From Sinohyriopsis cumingii (Eukaryota > Mollusca > Bivalvia > Unionida > Unionidae): a stretch of DNA of 64,000 nt. Of the stretch, positions 12,131 through 25,799 are shown piece after piece; the stretch's first letter is position 1, and each line of letters begins with the position of its first letter. The stretch covers positions 92,834,974 through 92,898,973 of the forward strand of contig CM068838.1 of assembly GCA_028554795.2 (NCBI GenBank), read 5' to 3'. The notes below the pieces were generated by a model that was not told the DNA's origin, did not search any database, and saw only the letters and a list, made by a program, of their open reading frames with translations. Made by a program: the position numbers and the translations under genes.

Positions 12131-12563
12131 AACAATGAAGTTAACAAAACGACAAAATAGTTTTAGTCTAAACAGCATATATTAGAGTACCAGAAATATC
12201 AAAATGGAAGTACACGCAGATAACAACCAAGTTGTTTGACTCTTTAACGAACTGAGCCTGGAAATGTGAGCTAAACACAAAGGATAACCAAAATCAGTGT
12301 GTAACGTACAACATAGGATAACAGTGGCTTCATTTTCAATGTAAGGAATATTACTTTACACACCACATCTAAATACCATATTATGTCCCTTAATGAGCAT
12401 ACACTGTCACAGAAATAGCATAAATGCATCCTCTAACCTAGCCATGAATCCAAAAGCAAGTAAATGAAAATGCTGTATATCTCTCAAAAACGGCATTTGA
12501 ATAACAAAACCTGTACTAAACGGACGCATAGGTAGGCATAATCAATTCATCTACCGGAATATC

Positions 12564-12823
12564 ACTAACTGATGTGAAATTACTGGGTTATGGTATTTAC
12601 ACTAATTGATGTGAAATTACTGGGTTATGGTATTTACACTAATTGATGTGAAATTACTGGGTTATGGTATTTACACTAATTGATGTGAAATTACTGGGTT
12701 ATGGTATTTACACTAATTGATGTGAAATTACTGGGTTATGGTATTTACACTAATTGATGTGAAATTACTGGGTTATGGTATTTACACTAATTGATGTGAA
12801 ATTACTGGGTTATGGTATTTACA
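12564..12823. repeat. 37-bp minisatellite, seven units
   Basis: Seven nearly identical units of 37 bp built on ACTAATTGATGTGAAATTAC and TGGGTTATGGTATTTAC. The first unit has one difference. The near-perfect identity suggests a recent expansion. Confidence 0.96.
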
Positions 12824-14282
12824 CAAATTAGAGACTAAATGTTAGGACAGTACGCCTCATAGGTCACGATAAGTGATCCTAAGAATGTGAAAGCAAATTT
12901 GTGACTGTAAGGTGTAATGTGAGGAAACAGGCACTTCATGGCCTGAATGTCATGCTCACAAACAGCTAACGTATTGTCCCTCAAATATACTCGTGCTCTA
13001 CGAAAGCCAATGAACCCGTGATAATACCCCTTTTAATTTTAACTGCTGAGCACTGGAACCATGTCCGGTGTTTTGTTTTTAGCGATATCAAGATTTTCAA
13101 GACAGCCGCCGTTGCAGCCATACTGCGAGAACTATTGGAACCATATACTTTCATTTAGGGCCAATTATATATCGTGTGATTTGGTGAAAATCCCATTGCA
13201 ATAAAAACATCTATTCAAAACGAGTAGTGATAACAATATTGTCAATATGGCCTCAGCGACGGTTATATCGGACATCTGAATGCATCGGCGTGGAATGGGA
13301 TTCTGCCCCTGCCCTACCCCCTCCCCGATTCTGGGTCCCTTAACCAATAACAAAATGTGGTATGATGGGCATTTATGAAATTTCCGCTGTTTAGGGGGTT
13401 GTTTATGCGGTTGTAACGCCACTGTATGAGAGGCACCACTCTCATTTAGAACCAGATTGACATTGGGGTGAATGTGTGTGTAGTTTGATAGCAATCCTCC
13501 AAGTTGTTCAGAATTAGAGCCAGACCCAAACTTGTGCTAACGGGCAGACAGACGACCAGTCGGCAACAAATTATTCCAGACGACGAACTACCCTACGAGC
13601 AGTAGATAGAAATGTGTCACACTCGAACGAAGCAATTGATGACAACGAGACCGTCGCCGCTGCCGACATAGAAATGACCAGAATACCTCCCTTTTCCAAC
13701 TCGTCTGGCCACTGTTTCTATATGTTCTGAAGCTCGAAAAATGCGAAAGAATTTCATATAAGACAATGCTTGATTTGGATTGTCAATGAAATTGCATTTT
13801 ATTCAACAAAAATCGAAAGAAAATAAATCCCCCAAAATTTCGATTATCTGTATAGACAAGTCTAAATTTTCGTCCAGGGCTCGGCCATTCAAAGCAAATT
13901 GCATAAAAGAAAATCATATACACAATATATGCAAAGGATTCGATCTATTTCCAGCAGCAGACAACTGTTGCTCAATATACCAAAATTTCGGCATAATTAC
14001 GACTCGTAAGTGCTTCTAGATAAAGATTCTTCTCATCATTTTATGATCACTTATCTTTGAAGCTCTGTAATGTATAACGATGACAGCTGGTCGCAATGTC
14101 GTTTGATATTTTAATTCCAGTATTTCTTTAAAAGCTTCATATGTTAATTAAAGTATTTCTTTACAAGCTTTTTAGAAAAAAAAATAATAGTCAATCTCCA
14201 CCAGTATTTCTTAGACGTTTCCATTTTCTGAACATTGGTTACAATTACGAAGCAAACATATCGCAGATGACCTACACAGTAT
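12824..14282. other. Non-coding, with traces of the 11-12 kb repeat family
   Basis: Contains degenerate phrases shared with the 10980-12130 repeats (near 13080-13250). Minus-strand frames near 13165-13494 have no family resemblance and are rejected as genes. Confidence 0.4.
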
Positions 14283-14527
14283 GGGGTCCCCGAATGGCCG
14301 ACTGGTCTAAAGCGTTCACCGTTCCGGATCACTGCCATCTCACCTGTGTGCGTGGGTTCCAGTCCAAGGCTCGGCTAGTGTGGGTACGTGGAAAAGCCTG
14401 CCAGTAGCTTCTCGTGGGTCGGTGGTTGTTCCCTGAGTTTTCCAGGGATCTTTCTCCACCAGTTATACTGGCCGCCATGTATAGCCTATCTTGTGCTGAA
14501 AAATGGCGTTAAACCCTAGAACAACAA
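14283..14527 (+). mobile_element. tRNA-derived SINE copy 3, full length
   Basis: The most complete copy. A tRNA-like head carries an A-box-like TGGCCGACTGGTC near 14295 and a B-box-like GGGTTCCAGTCCAAG near 14355. A body follows with GTGGGTCGGTGGTTGTTCCC and GGATCTTTCTCCACCAG, then the TAACGCCATTTTT-type block and an ACAACAACAAC tail. The flanks repeat TACACAGTA exactly (left near 14273, right near 14532), a 9-bp target-site duplication. Pol III transcribed, and expected to be moved by a partner LINE. Confidence 0.93.
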
Positions 14528-14924
14528 CAACGTACACAGTAGTGAAAAGCATGAATAATATTTCGATTATGCGACGTACGAGTTTCACTTTTGTGCTTTA
14601 GGTGTCATTTGTTGCAAATAATGGTATCTGCTAACTTATCTTTAAGTTTCCGTATATATATATGGTTTAAGCTACGGTTCATGAATGTTTGCTTATAATT
14701 TTGTTTCTTCTCCCGCAGCAGCTACCCACTTACACCCCATAAAAAGCATGTCTATTTAAAATTCTTCAAAATGTTCACTTGAAATAACGAATATCGTAAG
14801 CCCAGCCACATTGCAAAATAATTATGGCATTTCTTTAAAAAATATGTCATTTATGTCAAAGCGAAAAGCTGGTCAACGGGAAATGATAAATGTACCAATG
14901 AAAGCATGTGAATCTTTGTTAATG
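14528..14924. other. 3' flank of the claudin-like gene
   Basis: Lies just downstream of the stop codon of the minus-strand gene at 14925, so its right part is probably 3' UTR. No canonical AATAAA could be assigned with confidence. Confidence 0.4.
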
Positions 14925-15190
14925 TTAAATAAGTGCTTCTGAGTCAAATTCATCCAGGTTCGTCATAACTGGTTCCTCCATATTGTCAATAGCCACAGCA
15001 TTTACAGTAAGTTTTTTCATCAAGACTAGCAAGGATGCTAGCATTACTGTCGTGGTCAGAAAGGCGCTAAATGAATGCAGAATGACGTTCCAAGGCACTG
15101 GAAATATGTACCCTTCCAATTTAAATGGATTTAAATTTGATATTCTGTGAAGTTCAGCGAACGTAGCCGTGAGCTCCCATTGCAGTACCG
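14925..15190 (-). CDS. Claudin-like four-pass membrane protein, coding exon 3 (last)
   Basis: The last coding exon encodes the end of TM3 and its loop ([16 protein letters not shown]...), then [15 protein letters not shown] leading into a hydrophobic TM4 ([14 protein letters not shown]). A short cytosolic tail rich in acidic residues ends in FDSEALI and a TAA stop at 14927-14925. The exon opens after TTCTTCTGACAG (acceptor AG at 15192-15191) with two bases of a split codon, which fits the single base left over at the end of exon 2. A long (TA)n tract begins only about ten bases upstream of the acceptor, so the usual polypyrimidine tract is very short. Confidence 0.8.
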
Positions 15191-15199
15191 CTGTCAGAA

Positions 15200-16369
<1,170 letters not shown>

Positions 16370-16880
16370 ACATTTCATGCGTACACAATACATGTAAAAC
16401 AGGCATATCCTGTATGCATAATGCAAGTACAGCTTGAACATCTTGCATGTAAAATGCATGTTCTGTATGCATAATTAAGGTATGGCTTAAATGTCCTGTT
16501 TGCACAATGCATGTATAGTTTGCACAGCCTCCATGTACAATACATGTTTAAGTTGCACATCCTGTATGCACTGGTTAAGTATAGCTTTGTATAGAATGCA
16601 CGATTAACTTGCACATCCTGTATGCACTGGTTAAGTATAGCTTTGTATACAATACACGATTAACTTGCACATCCTGTATGCACTGGTTAAGTATAGCTTT
16701 GTATACAATGCACGATTAACTTGCACATCCTGCATCGACAATGCATGTACAGCTTGCAGATCCTGAATTTACAATTCTTCTATAGCTTCCAGATCGTGTA
16801 TTCCTCAGCTTATATAGCTTGCATATCATTTATGTACAAGGCATATACAGCTTGAACATCCTGCCTGCACACTGCATTTC
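16370..16880. repeat. TGCACATCCTG repeat array with a 56-bp core
   Basis: A loose repeat of about 27-28 bp (CTTGCACATCCTGTATGCAC and variants) spans the region. Between 16552 and 16719 it has become three near-identical 56-bp units carrying TGGTTAAGTATAGCTTTGTA. It lies inside intron 2 of the claudin-like gene. Confidence 0.85.
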
Positions 16881-18131
16881 TTCATTTTTCCCTCCAAAGT
16901 ACTAGGTCGTAATAATTTTAATTAAATTAAAATTGTACATACATACAAACACACTGCACATGGTATGTTGAGCTTTTAAATTCACTCAGGTATAGCTTGC
17001 ACATCGCTAATGCGCAAAGCATTATTTCATTTTTTTTCTCCAAAGGATTAGGGCCTAATATTAATTCTAAAGTCAAACTATCAATTTAGTATTGTTGAGG
17101 CATACATACATACATACATACAAAAATTCAACAAATACGCTATTACCGAAGAATACAAAGTGAGAATTGAAAAAAAAACTTTAGTATTGTGAAAGAACTC
17201 CCAAAGTCCCTTAATTTTCCATCACAGGTTCAAAAGAACAAATTATTCCCAAGCAATTTCAGTGGTGTTTAGAATGAATTATAATATTGAAAGTGCTGTT
17301 ATACCAAAAGTCTGGAATAGTATTGGTGTGCTAACAGTCTCGATTCACCACAATAATATAATCCAAAATGCCTATAAATGAATCTGCAATAATGCCAGAA
17401 TAATAACTTAGTTAAAAAATGAATCAATGATCACTTTGTAATTCTAATGAAATTTTTTAAACACAACCAGAAGACTGATTCCGCTCGTCAGATGTTAAAG
17501 TAGGAACGAAAAATTTATGTTTACTTCTCCCTTATATGAGAACCTACGTAACAAACCGCAGACCAGTATGAAATTAAAACTTCATTTCCAGATTATTCTA
17601 AGCTGTAAGAATATCAGGTCTATTACTAAAACTTTATTAAAGAAAATGGAAATCCCTCAGGTAGACCAAGAATTCCCAATGGGGAAACCAATGGCCTGAT
17701 ATCAAATCCCAAATTCATATCTTCAATCATGAACAAAGGTCAATCTTATAATACTAATTACGCATACATACATACATAGATACATGCATATATTACTGAT
17801 AAATTGGTACGTAGAGGGGACAGAAAATATATGATGCGACTGGCATGAATTTAAAAATATTAGCTACTTATATTGCTAGCTAAGGCAAATATCCCTATTG
17901 CATATGTCCCTTTCTCACAAATGTATATATTAAGCGTGGTCACATTTGCTTTTTCTTCAAAAATGTCACAGCAACTTTTGTCCCTTGACGTTTGATATCG
18001 TCCCAGGAATGCAATGGGTCATGCACAATGCTTATAGTAAATGGTCACCATATGGGCAAGCTATGAACAAAGTCTGGTGATTTTCTAATCAGCGATTTTG
18101 GAGAAGACGCAAATGCTGAGAATGGATGAAT
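16881..18131. other. Intron 2 sequence with short (CATA)n tracts
   Basis: Short CATACATA runs occur near 17100 and 17765. No gene, exon or RNA recognised. Confidence 0.5.
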
Positions 18132-18295
18132 GAATAGGCAAGGGATATCGCAATATGAGCCTGATAAATAACGAATAGGCAAGGGATATGGCAATATCAG
18201 CCTGATAAATAACGAATAGGCAAGGGATATGGCAATATCAGCCTGATAAATAACGAATAGGCAAGGGATATCGCAATATCAGACTGATAAATAGT
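18132..18295. repeat. 41-bp tandem repeat, four units
   Basis: Four units of 41 bp built on GAATAGGCAAGGGATATGGC and AATATCAGCCTGATAAATAA, differing at a few bases. They lie in intron 2, some 40 bases past the exon 2 donor. Confidence 0.95.
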
Positions 18296-18335
18296 GGGGC
18301 TTAAAAACTGAATGTAAAGGAAAGAGAATTCTTAC

Positions 18336-18488
18336 TGGCTATTCCCAAACTCCATGCGCAGAAGAGAAAGAAAGGCTCCAGCCATTTCGGTTTCCTGAGT
18401 GAGAATAGAAGCAGGAAAAGGGACAGACTTGAAAATAAGATTGGAACTAGCCCTTCTATGATCCATGTGATAAAATGAAACAGAAAAT
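18336..18488 (-). CDS. Claudin-like four-pass membrane protein, coding exon 2
   Basis: A 153-base exon found from its splice sites: acceptor TTTTATATTTTGCAG just upstream of 18488, and donor GCCA|GTAAGA at 18336/18335. It reads FLFHFITWIIEGLVPILFSS and on through a hydrophobic LSLFLLLFSL (TM2), a short basic turn RKPKW, then LEPFFLFCAWSLGIA (TM3). No stop lies in the chosen frame. It starts with two bases and ends with one base of split codons, which matches both neighbours. It is too short to be found as an ATG-initiated frame. Confidence 0.82.
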
Positions 18489-18939
18489 CTGCAAAATATA
18501 AAAGGAAAATTAGTCTAAAGACTAAACACTAATAAATAATAGGAACACACTGGTTTTCAAATAGCTTGAGAAAACATTATTGTTCTGGTTTATACCAAAC
18601 AGTCATATTATGTCCATTATACGAGTTTTAAAAAAAAATTTCGAGGTAGAACAAAATCAATTTCGAAAGAAAGCTCAAATGTACCCCTACGTACATCTTC
18701 CATCGATTCGTAATAAACGACATCATTGTATACAAGCCTATGAAAATGCTGGTGCTTGGAAACAATGTTTTTATAAGATTTCTATATTATTCAATGACTG
18801 CCATTGTCGATTTTCTGTATTGTACTTACTGACGGTATAAAAGATCATGCCGGAATCTTCGATAACCATGGTATCGCTTAAGTAATTTGACTGATGTCGG
18901 TCACTATCAAGTTATTTATACTATCAGCTACATTAGTAC

Positions 18940-19189
18940 CTTTCTTATATTCATCCTCGGAAACCGGGTACGTTTTGCAACCGTTTTCGTCGCATCGCAC
19001 ATCATACATCAAAGCCATATAGTCCCCTAATCCACTAGTTGCATTTTTCTGCACTCTCCATCCGGGCATTGTGAATGTTATTAATTGAAGCAGCAACGAA
19101 GAACCCAGCAATCCAATCATAACTTTTATCGTCTGAATGTGTCCAATGTCTATGTACATGGTTACTCTCTGTACAGTCGCCCGTAACAT
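18940..19189 (-). CDS. Claudin-like four-pass membrane protein, coding exon 1
   Basis: The first in-frame ATG after an upstream stop is at 19189. The exon encodes a short N-terminus and TM1 (VMIGLLGSSLLLQLITFTM). The first extracellular loop follows, with PGWRV, a possible N-glycosylation site NAT, GLGDYMALMYDVRC and DENGC. The Trp and the two Cys mimic the W...GL...C...C signature of the PMP22/claudin fold; the canonical GLW is GLG here. A donor at 18940 (AAAG|GTACTA) or 18922 (GATA|GTATAA) keeps phase with exon 2. With the first, the three exons give 222 residues, with the second 228, both normal for the family. Likely role: plasma-membrane tetraspan protein. Which donor is used is unresolved. 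Confidence 0.75.
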
Positions 19190-19689
19190 TGTGTCGTAGG
19201 AAGTTATGACCACTTGTGTCAACCTTGTTTACGCTAGAAGAACAACTGCGCGTTATCGCGCATTCACGTCAATACTGTTTGGCGCTCAGCTGTATTAACT
19301 ATTCATTTCTGCACTGAAAATGACTGACGTGCGCATACACTCCTTCGCAGCGTGTACGCCCCGTACTTCAGCAGCTATTGTTAAACGAGTGTAAAGCACT
19401 GTTTGTTATTGTCATTGTTTGTGTACGTTTAGTAATTTGGTGCTACATATTCAGCACAGTGATGTCTGATGTCCATATAAATGTTATTCCGTTGTACGTA
19501 TGGTGAGTGAGTAGTATGTGAGTTGCTTGCAGTGCACGTGCCTAACATGCAACCGCCGATTATATTAAAAGTACCCTGTTCCATTGTTCACTCCTCCAAT
19601 GATTGTCCAGCAGTCAGCTTCATCCTTTCAAAGTTGGCTTTAGCAACTACACTGTGATCGTTTTTATCATTTTGTGAATTGTCCATGCC
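19190..19689 (-). promoter_or_regulatory. Putative upstream/promoter region of the claudin-like gene
   Basis: Sequence upstream of the ATG at 19189 is less AT-rich than its surroundings and holds several CpG sites (GCGCGTTATCGCGCATTCACG near 19250 and further CpGs to 19385). This suits a promoter or first non-coding exon. No TATA box was assigned. Confidence 0.35.
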
Positions 19690-19825
19690 TGACAGATTCG
19701 TTTACTTTTAATTATGTATATATTTCATGTATATATGTTGTAATTATGTATATATTTCATGTATATATGTTGTAGGTTTACTTTTAATTATGTATATATT
19801 TCATATATATATATATGTTGCAGGC
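19690..19825. repeat. AT-rich tandem repeat, three units
   Basis: Units built on TTAATTATGTATATATTTCA and TGTATATATGTTGTA, the last ending in a longer (TA)n run. Confidence 0.8.
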
Positions 19826-19942
19826 CTTCTTCATCTTCTTCTTCTAATTCATTTAGTCATCATTACATCTGATTAAATTACAAGAACCCACAGAGGCGTA
19901 ACTTTTTTATTTCTCAATATACCCGTTAGAGGTATTTCACAA

Positions 19943-20023
<81 letters not shown>

Positions 20024-20046
20024 GAGAGAGAGAGAGAGAGAGAGAG
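19943..20046. repeat. (TA)n followed by (GA)n microsatellite
   Basis: About 76 bases of alternating AT, a short AAAAGG link and then a (GA)n tract. Confidence 0.97.
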
Positions 20047-21239
20047 AAATTACAACTATACATCAAACATAACGTGAAATGCTATCCCTCGATTCTGCCA
20101 GATATTGCTTGCTAATGCTAGGTATAATTTATAATTAATACACATACTACTCTCATGCAGGTTAGACAATTTGTAATTAGTGCTATAGGGTGATTCGAAT
20201 CCAGGTCTGAGGGTAAACGGTACATATTGCATTGCCTGCACGCACCAGCCCATATTCCATCACGGCTAAGCACACGTCACCTAAAACTAATGTATTTTGA
20301 ATTACTGAAACAATTTAGAGAAGTAAGAAAAACAGACTATATACATACAAACGTGTATGAATGGATACGTGTGTTCGTGCCTGCACGTGTGGGTGTCATT
20401 GTTCTAGCTGACTCTCCGCTATTAGGTGCTGCGATTACGTTCAATTTTCCAAGAGTACACATGTATATCTGAATGATATAAACTGAAGAATGCTATGACA
20501 TACATACGTTGCTTCCAACCTTTATTTGAAAGGCCGTTAAAATTACTACTTATACAAAAAATACTGTGTATAGTCGATTTGATTAAGTTACTTAAGCTTG
20601 TAATAGTAAAACCAAATGTAATGTAAAATACGAACCCAACACAAAATATAGGTCATCAAATCAAGGGAAAAAAGTAATCTAATGCTTTCGATTCGCAGCA
20701 ACAAAGATAGCACTGACGGCTACCTGAACATAATTCTATCCCTCAATCTCTCCCCACCTCTATTACACACAAACAGTGTGTAAATTTATATCTGAGACAA
20801 AATTAATAGTAATATACCCAACTTAGTAGTGACACAAATGTTCCGTGTTTAGTGATAAACGTTTGTATCATACTTTAACATTAAAATAAGCACATTTTTC
20901 TTACAACACGTATTAATCTCCTAACGCTTTAAATCTCCCCCTCCTTCTCTTTGGTGTATCTACATAAAGCCACTTTATATATTTACGTAAATTTGGCCTA
21001 AAGACACAATTTTTAAGATAGTTGCGAATTGTAAATAGTAAACAATGCACAAAAAAAAGAAAAAAAAAAAAAGAATGAAATACACGTTAGGAAATAGAAG
21101 TTCAACAGTAAACATATCTTTGGTTTAAAAGGTTATTGATTAACGATCAAATTTTTGTTTCTCAGAAGTCCTATAGCAATTTTGTTTTGTTATCTTAGAA
21201 ATATTGATTAATGGGTAGAATCATTAATATAATTATTAT
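20047..21239. other. No feature seen
   Basis: AT-rich non-coding sequence with an A-rich stretch near 21050-21075. No gene or repeat family recognised. Confidence 0.5.
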
Positions 21240-22145
21240 CATTTGGTCTATATGATACTAAGGTCTTCCTTTGGTCTTTATGATACTAGATCCTTTCTTT
21301 GGCCTTTATAATACAAAGGTCTGCCTTTGGCCTTTATGATACTAATGTTTTCCTTTGGCCTTAATGATACTAATGTTTTATTTTGGCCTTTTTGATAATA
21401 AGGTCTTCCTTTGGCCTTTACGATACTAAGGTCTTCATATGGCCTTTATAATACTAATGTTTTCCTTTCGCCTTTATGATAATAAGATCTTCCTTTGGCC
21501 TTAACGATACTAAAGTCTTCCTTTGGACTTTACGATACTAAGGTCTTCATATGGCCTTTATAATACTAATGTTTTCCTTTCGCCTTTATGATAATAAGAT
21601 CTTCCTTTGGCCTTAACGATACTAAAGTCTTCCTTTGGACTTTACGATACTAAGGTCTTCATATGGCCTTTATAATACTAATGTTTTCCTTTCTCCTTTA
21701 TGATAATAAGATCTTCCGTTGGCCTTAACGATACTAAAGTCTTCCTTTGGACTTTATAATACAAAGGTCTGCCTTTGGCCTTTATGATACTAATGTTTTC
21801 CTTTGGCCTTAATGATACTAATGTTTTATTTGGCCTTTTTGATAATAACGTCTTCCTTTGGCCGTTATGATACAAAGGTCTTCATATGGCCTTTATAATA
21901 CTAATGTTTTCCTTTCGCCTTTATGATAATAAGATCTTCCTTTGGCCTTAACGATACTAAAGTCTTCCTTTGGACTTTATGATAATAAGGTCTTCTTTTG
22001 GCTTTTATCATACTAAGGTCTTCTTTTGGTCTTATGATACTAAGGTCTTCTTTTGGCCTTTACGATACTAAAGTCTTCCTATGGCCTTTATGGTACAAAG
22101 GTCTACATTTGGTCTTTATGATACTAAGGTCTTCCTTTGGCCTTA
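21240..22145. repeat. 28-bp satellite-like array, about 32 units
   Basis: Tandem units of about 28 bp on the theme CTTCCTTTGGCCTTTATGAT followed by ACTAAGGT. Variants (CGCCTTTATGATAATAAGAT, GACTTTACGATACTAAGG) recur in blocks. A 5-unit block of about 140 bp is repeated between about 21400 and 21720, so a higher-order repeat exists within the array. Confidence 0.93.
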
Positions 22146-23147
22146 ATGTTTCCGTCTATTGAAGTGCTTGATTTGGACTTAATGGGACTGACGTTTGAAA
22201 TAACATCCCTTACTGCTTGCAAAGCTCTTGATTCGGCCTTACCGTTAATGGCTATTGAGGTAGCATAATTTAGTGGTTGAAAATATCCAATAATAATAAT
22301 AATAATAATAATAGAGCTGAAATTTGCACCTATTTAATCAATTTTCATTTTCTGTATCTACATCAACTTCAAAGCACAACGAAGTTTAGTTGGATTGTCT
22401 CCAGTGTGCTACAATAAATCTTCCATGGCTGCAGTCTAATTTGACTGTAATATGGTCTAAGGTAACTAATGTGATACCATAGGTGACAAACAGAAGGCAC
22501 AAGCACAAAGACTCATTTATTATGTTTGACTGAATTAAAATTAATTTTTACAAATCAGTGATTGGTTTATTTGTACAAGTTTTATTCAATTATTTAAATT
22601 TGATATAGTTTATGTATTTAATTAAAAAGAATGAAAAAAATGTCATCAGTTATGGACAAAATTACTTCACATTGTGATGAAGTATGTAAGATGCCCACAA
22701 GAAGTTTAAAATAGTATTTCTAATCACTCCAAAAATGGATTTGGGCTGATAAACGCCGATTGCAAATCTAGTTTTTATTTAAGGGTAAGGTGTGAATGTC
22801 GCAGTGGGCGTGGTGTACGTATGATTATAACCAATTAAGAATCTTTTCTATCAAAAAGCTCGTCATTTATTTTGATCTTGTTCCTAAACAAATATCAAGC
22901 ACGTTGTCTAAAGCAAATACCTAAATGAAGTGGCCGCATAAAAAACAGCTGTGCATATCCATTGGCAGCAACATATGATAATGAGCGATTGTATGTACCT
23001 AGTGTGTGTGAGTGTCTGTCTGTGTGTAATGTTAGGATAATTTATCTGTAGCGGTAAGTTCAAGTAGACTGAGCCGTTAATCCTGCTGAATCTTCTGTAG
23101 CCTCTTCCATGAAATATTTTCACTAACAGCTTATAAGTTACTAGCCC
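22146..23147. other. No gene; (AAT)n tract
   Basis: A short (AAT)n run lies near 22287-22312. The rest is AT-rich with no recognised feature. Confidence 0.5.
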
Positions 23148-23208
23148 TCATCCGCCATGTATAACCTATCGTGTGCTGAAAAATGGCGTTAAACCAACAA
23201 CAACAACA
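23148..23208 (+). mobile_element. 5'-truncated SINE copy 4
   Basis: Only the 3' end of the SINE is present: CCGCCATGTATAACCTATCG, the AAAATGGCGTTAAACC block and a (CAA)n tail. It is flanked by a 12-base direct repeat ACTAGCCCTCAT (left near 23140, right near 23218). The clean duplication shows that it inserted already truncated, as happens with LINE-driven retroposition. Confidence 0.92.
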
Positions 23209-23229
23209 ACAACAACAACTAGCCCTCAT

Positions 23230-25799
23230 ACTTTTGCAATTGTGAAAACTCGGAAAAGTCAGACATGCAGTTTACATACATATTGTCTAACTACCCGATG
23301 TTTGGAGTTCAATACATGACATTTACATTAGAATATACTGGAACCCCAATATCGGACTCAGGGCTAATGCCCAACGTCCAATATTAGGAAAGGGATGAGA
23401 GAGTAAATAAGGCAAAATTCATGTTTTAATCTTTTTGGTCATAATTTTACTACACGGTACTTGAAACAATTCAACGCTATACACAGTGCAATTCAGCTTT
23501 GAGCATCGAAAGTGACATAATTGATCAGCAAATGTATAAGCTTCAAAAATGAAACAAAATGAAAACAAGTGCAAATCAACATGTAGCTTATGTTTCGCTT
23601 TTTACTGAGACAGAAATAAGGGCCTCGAACAGCATGGAAATACTTGTTGTGGTTTGAACATTTTTCAACTAATTAGTTTACGATGTGCCAATCGGACTAT
23701 GATTAATGGGGATGGCTTGTTGCAATGTATCACTCGGACTGTATTAAATTAAAGTTTCAGTGCCAATAAAGCAGACACAAATGACGTGAAGACCGACATT
23801 CATGAATTAGTCCGATATGAAAGAAATTTTAAACATACTTAGAGGTGAGATAATAAATTATTATAAAGTATTAACGTAATTATAAATTCTCGTACGTGAT
23901 TTACCAAGAAAAGGAAGCTAATATGCATCCTTGTCAATGAGTTCCTTTGTGAGCTTTAACCTCCTTTGGCGGTAATGTGCTTCCTTGTCAATGCATTCAT
24001 GTGAGCCTCAATCTCCTTTGACAATAATCCCACTCATCACCTATAAAATCTGTAATTTTGCGACACTTTTGTGAGTTAAATTTTTGTGCTGAATTCTTTC
24101 GCCAAATACTATGCTCTTGATAGGGACCATATGTGTTTCGAAGTTCTGTTTTCTCCGTATTGTTTTCCTTGCTTATTATTTTTCGGCGCACCTCTGTTTT
24201 TAAAACGATTTGCTGACTCCATAGAGTATGCTGCTTATCGGGTAAAATCTATACAAACATTTCGCTAGACACAGAAAGCTATCATAAAAATAAGTTAATG
24301 GATTTTGAGATTAAAGCCAAAGGAGATTATGATAACACAAATTCCATGCTGATAAATATTTTCTGAAGCTGACGAATACGGAGTGGCACTTAAAATGCTG
24401 CTGTAACATATGAGACTGATTATAACATGTACATCTAGGCAGGGTAAACATACTTGGTCATTCAGCTCTTGGAAAAAACAAGATCAGATTACTCAGAAAC
24501 GAAGCCTCTCATTCTCTTCACTATTGAGCAGTGGAGAACCATGATACATGTTCTATTACAACGATAGGTAAAATTGGTGATGACATATTTAGGAACACGG
24601 AAAATTAACAAAATGGAGTGAAGAATCTACCACCATGCAAGATCATTTAGAGGATAGTAAGCAGACAGTCAGCTTTATAATAGAATCCTAATTGCATTAA
24701 AATATATTGGCGGCTATAAAGTGAAAAAAGTGTATACTGTTTTCTTCTCGAATCATTTCGAACTTAAACAAAATTGGTTTGAAATCTTGAAAAGGCCGAT
24801 TTCAAACAAACATATCACAACAAATTTGGTTTAGACGACGTTGAAGTAATAAATTTATATAAAGTACACAAAGCACCTGAGAGATTTCCACTTCTGCGTC
24901 GAGGAAATGCTGCTAAACAAACAAAAACCGTTCTAATCACGATCGCAAGAGGAAACTTAAACTCGCAATCAATCAAAGAGTTAGGAAAAGTATTAAAAGG
25001 TCATTTCGGGTTTAAAGTCACGTGGTACTCATGATTTGAGATCCATTTAAGTCCGACAAACATGTCTCGAAAGTGCACATGTTTCACTAAAGGCGGCTGG
25101 AAAATCATAGCTTTTCAAGAACGATTTAAGAAGCCTATTTATTTTCTATGGAGAATCTTTCCATAACGAAACACAGAGTCACTGACTCTTACAACTGAGT
25201 GAGTGATTGCAGATTTGTTGGTTAAACATATTCAAAAGAAATATGATTACACACATACCAAATTTAAGAATATATGATCACTTTCATCAATAAAATTAGA
25301 TTTCATGTCACATTAACTGTATCAAAACAGTCTTACATGTACTAAACATTATAGCACCGATCTCGTGTAGGTTGGGGATCGATACAAGCTATCAAGTGCT
25401 TCAAGGTGAAGGCTTCGTTGCAAGAAACGCACTAAGGTGTTTTCCCTTTTAATATGTAGGGGTGGGTTATATAAGTATGACTAGTTCTAATGCTTGCAAT
25501 GACTACCTGGTCCCTGCTGATTGTTCTGTAGGAAAGAGGACATTATCCTAATATAGGCTTGATCACATGGATCTTGTAAATGACAGCATCATTCCACAAT
25601 TTTTGCCATTTGCTAAACATAATTTGTTTTATATCACTTTTAACATGAATATATTGTATTTTAAAATAGTTGTTTGTAGAGACAGGGCTTTTTTTTAAAT
25701 CAGCGAGGTCTTTTTCGTTACCTTTAATATCGACGTGTCTGGGTAACTAACTGGCCACTATACTGTGAGAGGTACACAGGTCGGTAAGCTTGATGAAAA
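23230..25799. other. No confirmed gene; one unexplained open stretch
   Basis: Mostly AT-rich DNA. From about 24785 to 25030 the plus strand stays open for about 80 codons without an ATG (it includes GLDDVEVINLYKVHKAPERF). The composition looks protein-like and may be a decayed element or exon, but no family was recognised. Confidence 0.35.

Noticed and set aside
9512-12823. CRISPR-like direct repeats of 35-37 bases
   Set aside because: Units are contiguous with no spacers, and the setting is animal DNA; they are minisatellites.
13165-13494. Minus-strand frame with a hydrophobic stretch
   Set aside because: It falls in the degenerate repeat family, with no splice or family support.
14283-14370. 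tRNA gene
   Set aside because: The A- and B-box-like sequences belong to the head of a SINE found five times; the cloverleaf is not intact and a SINE body follows.
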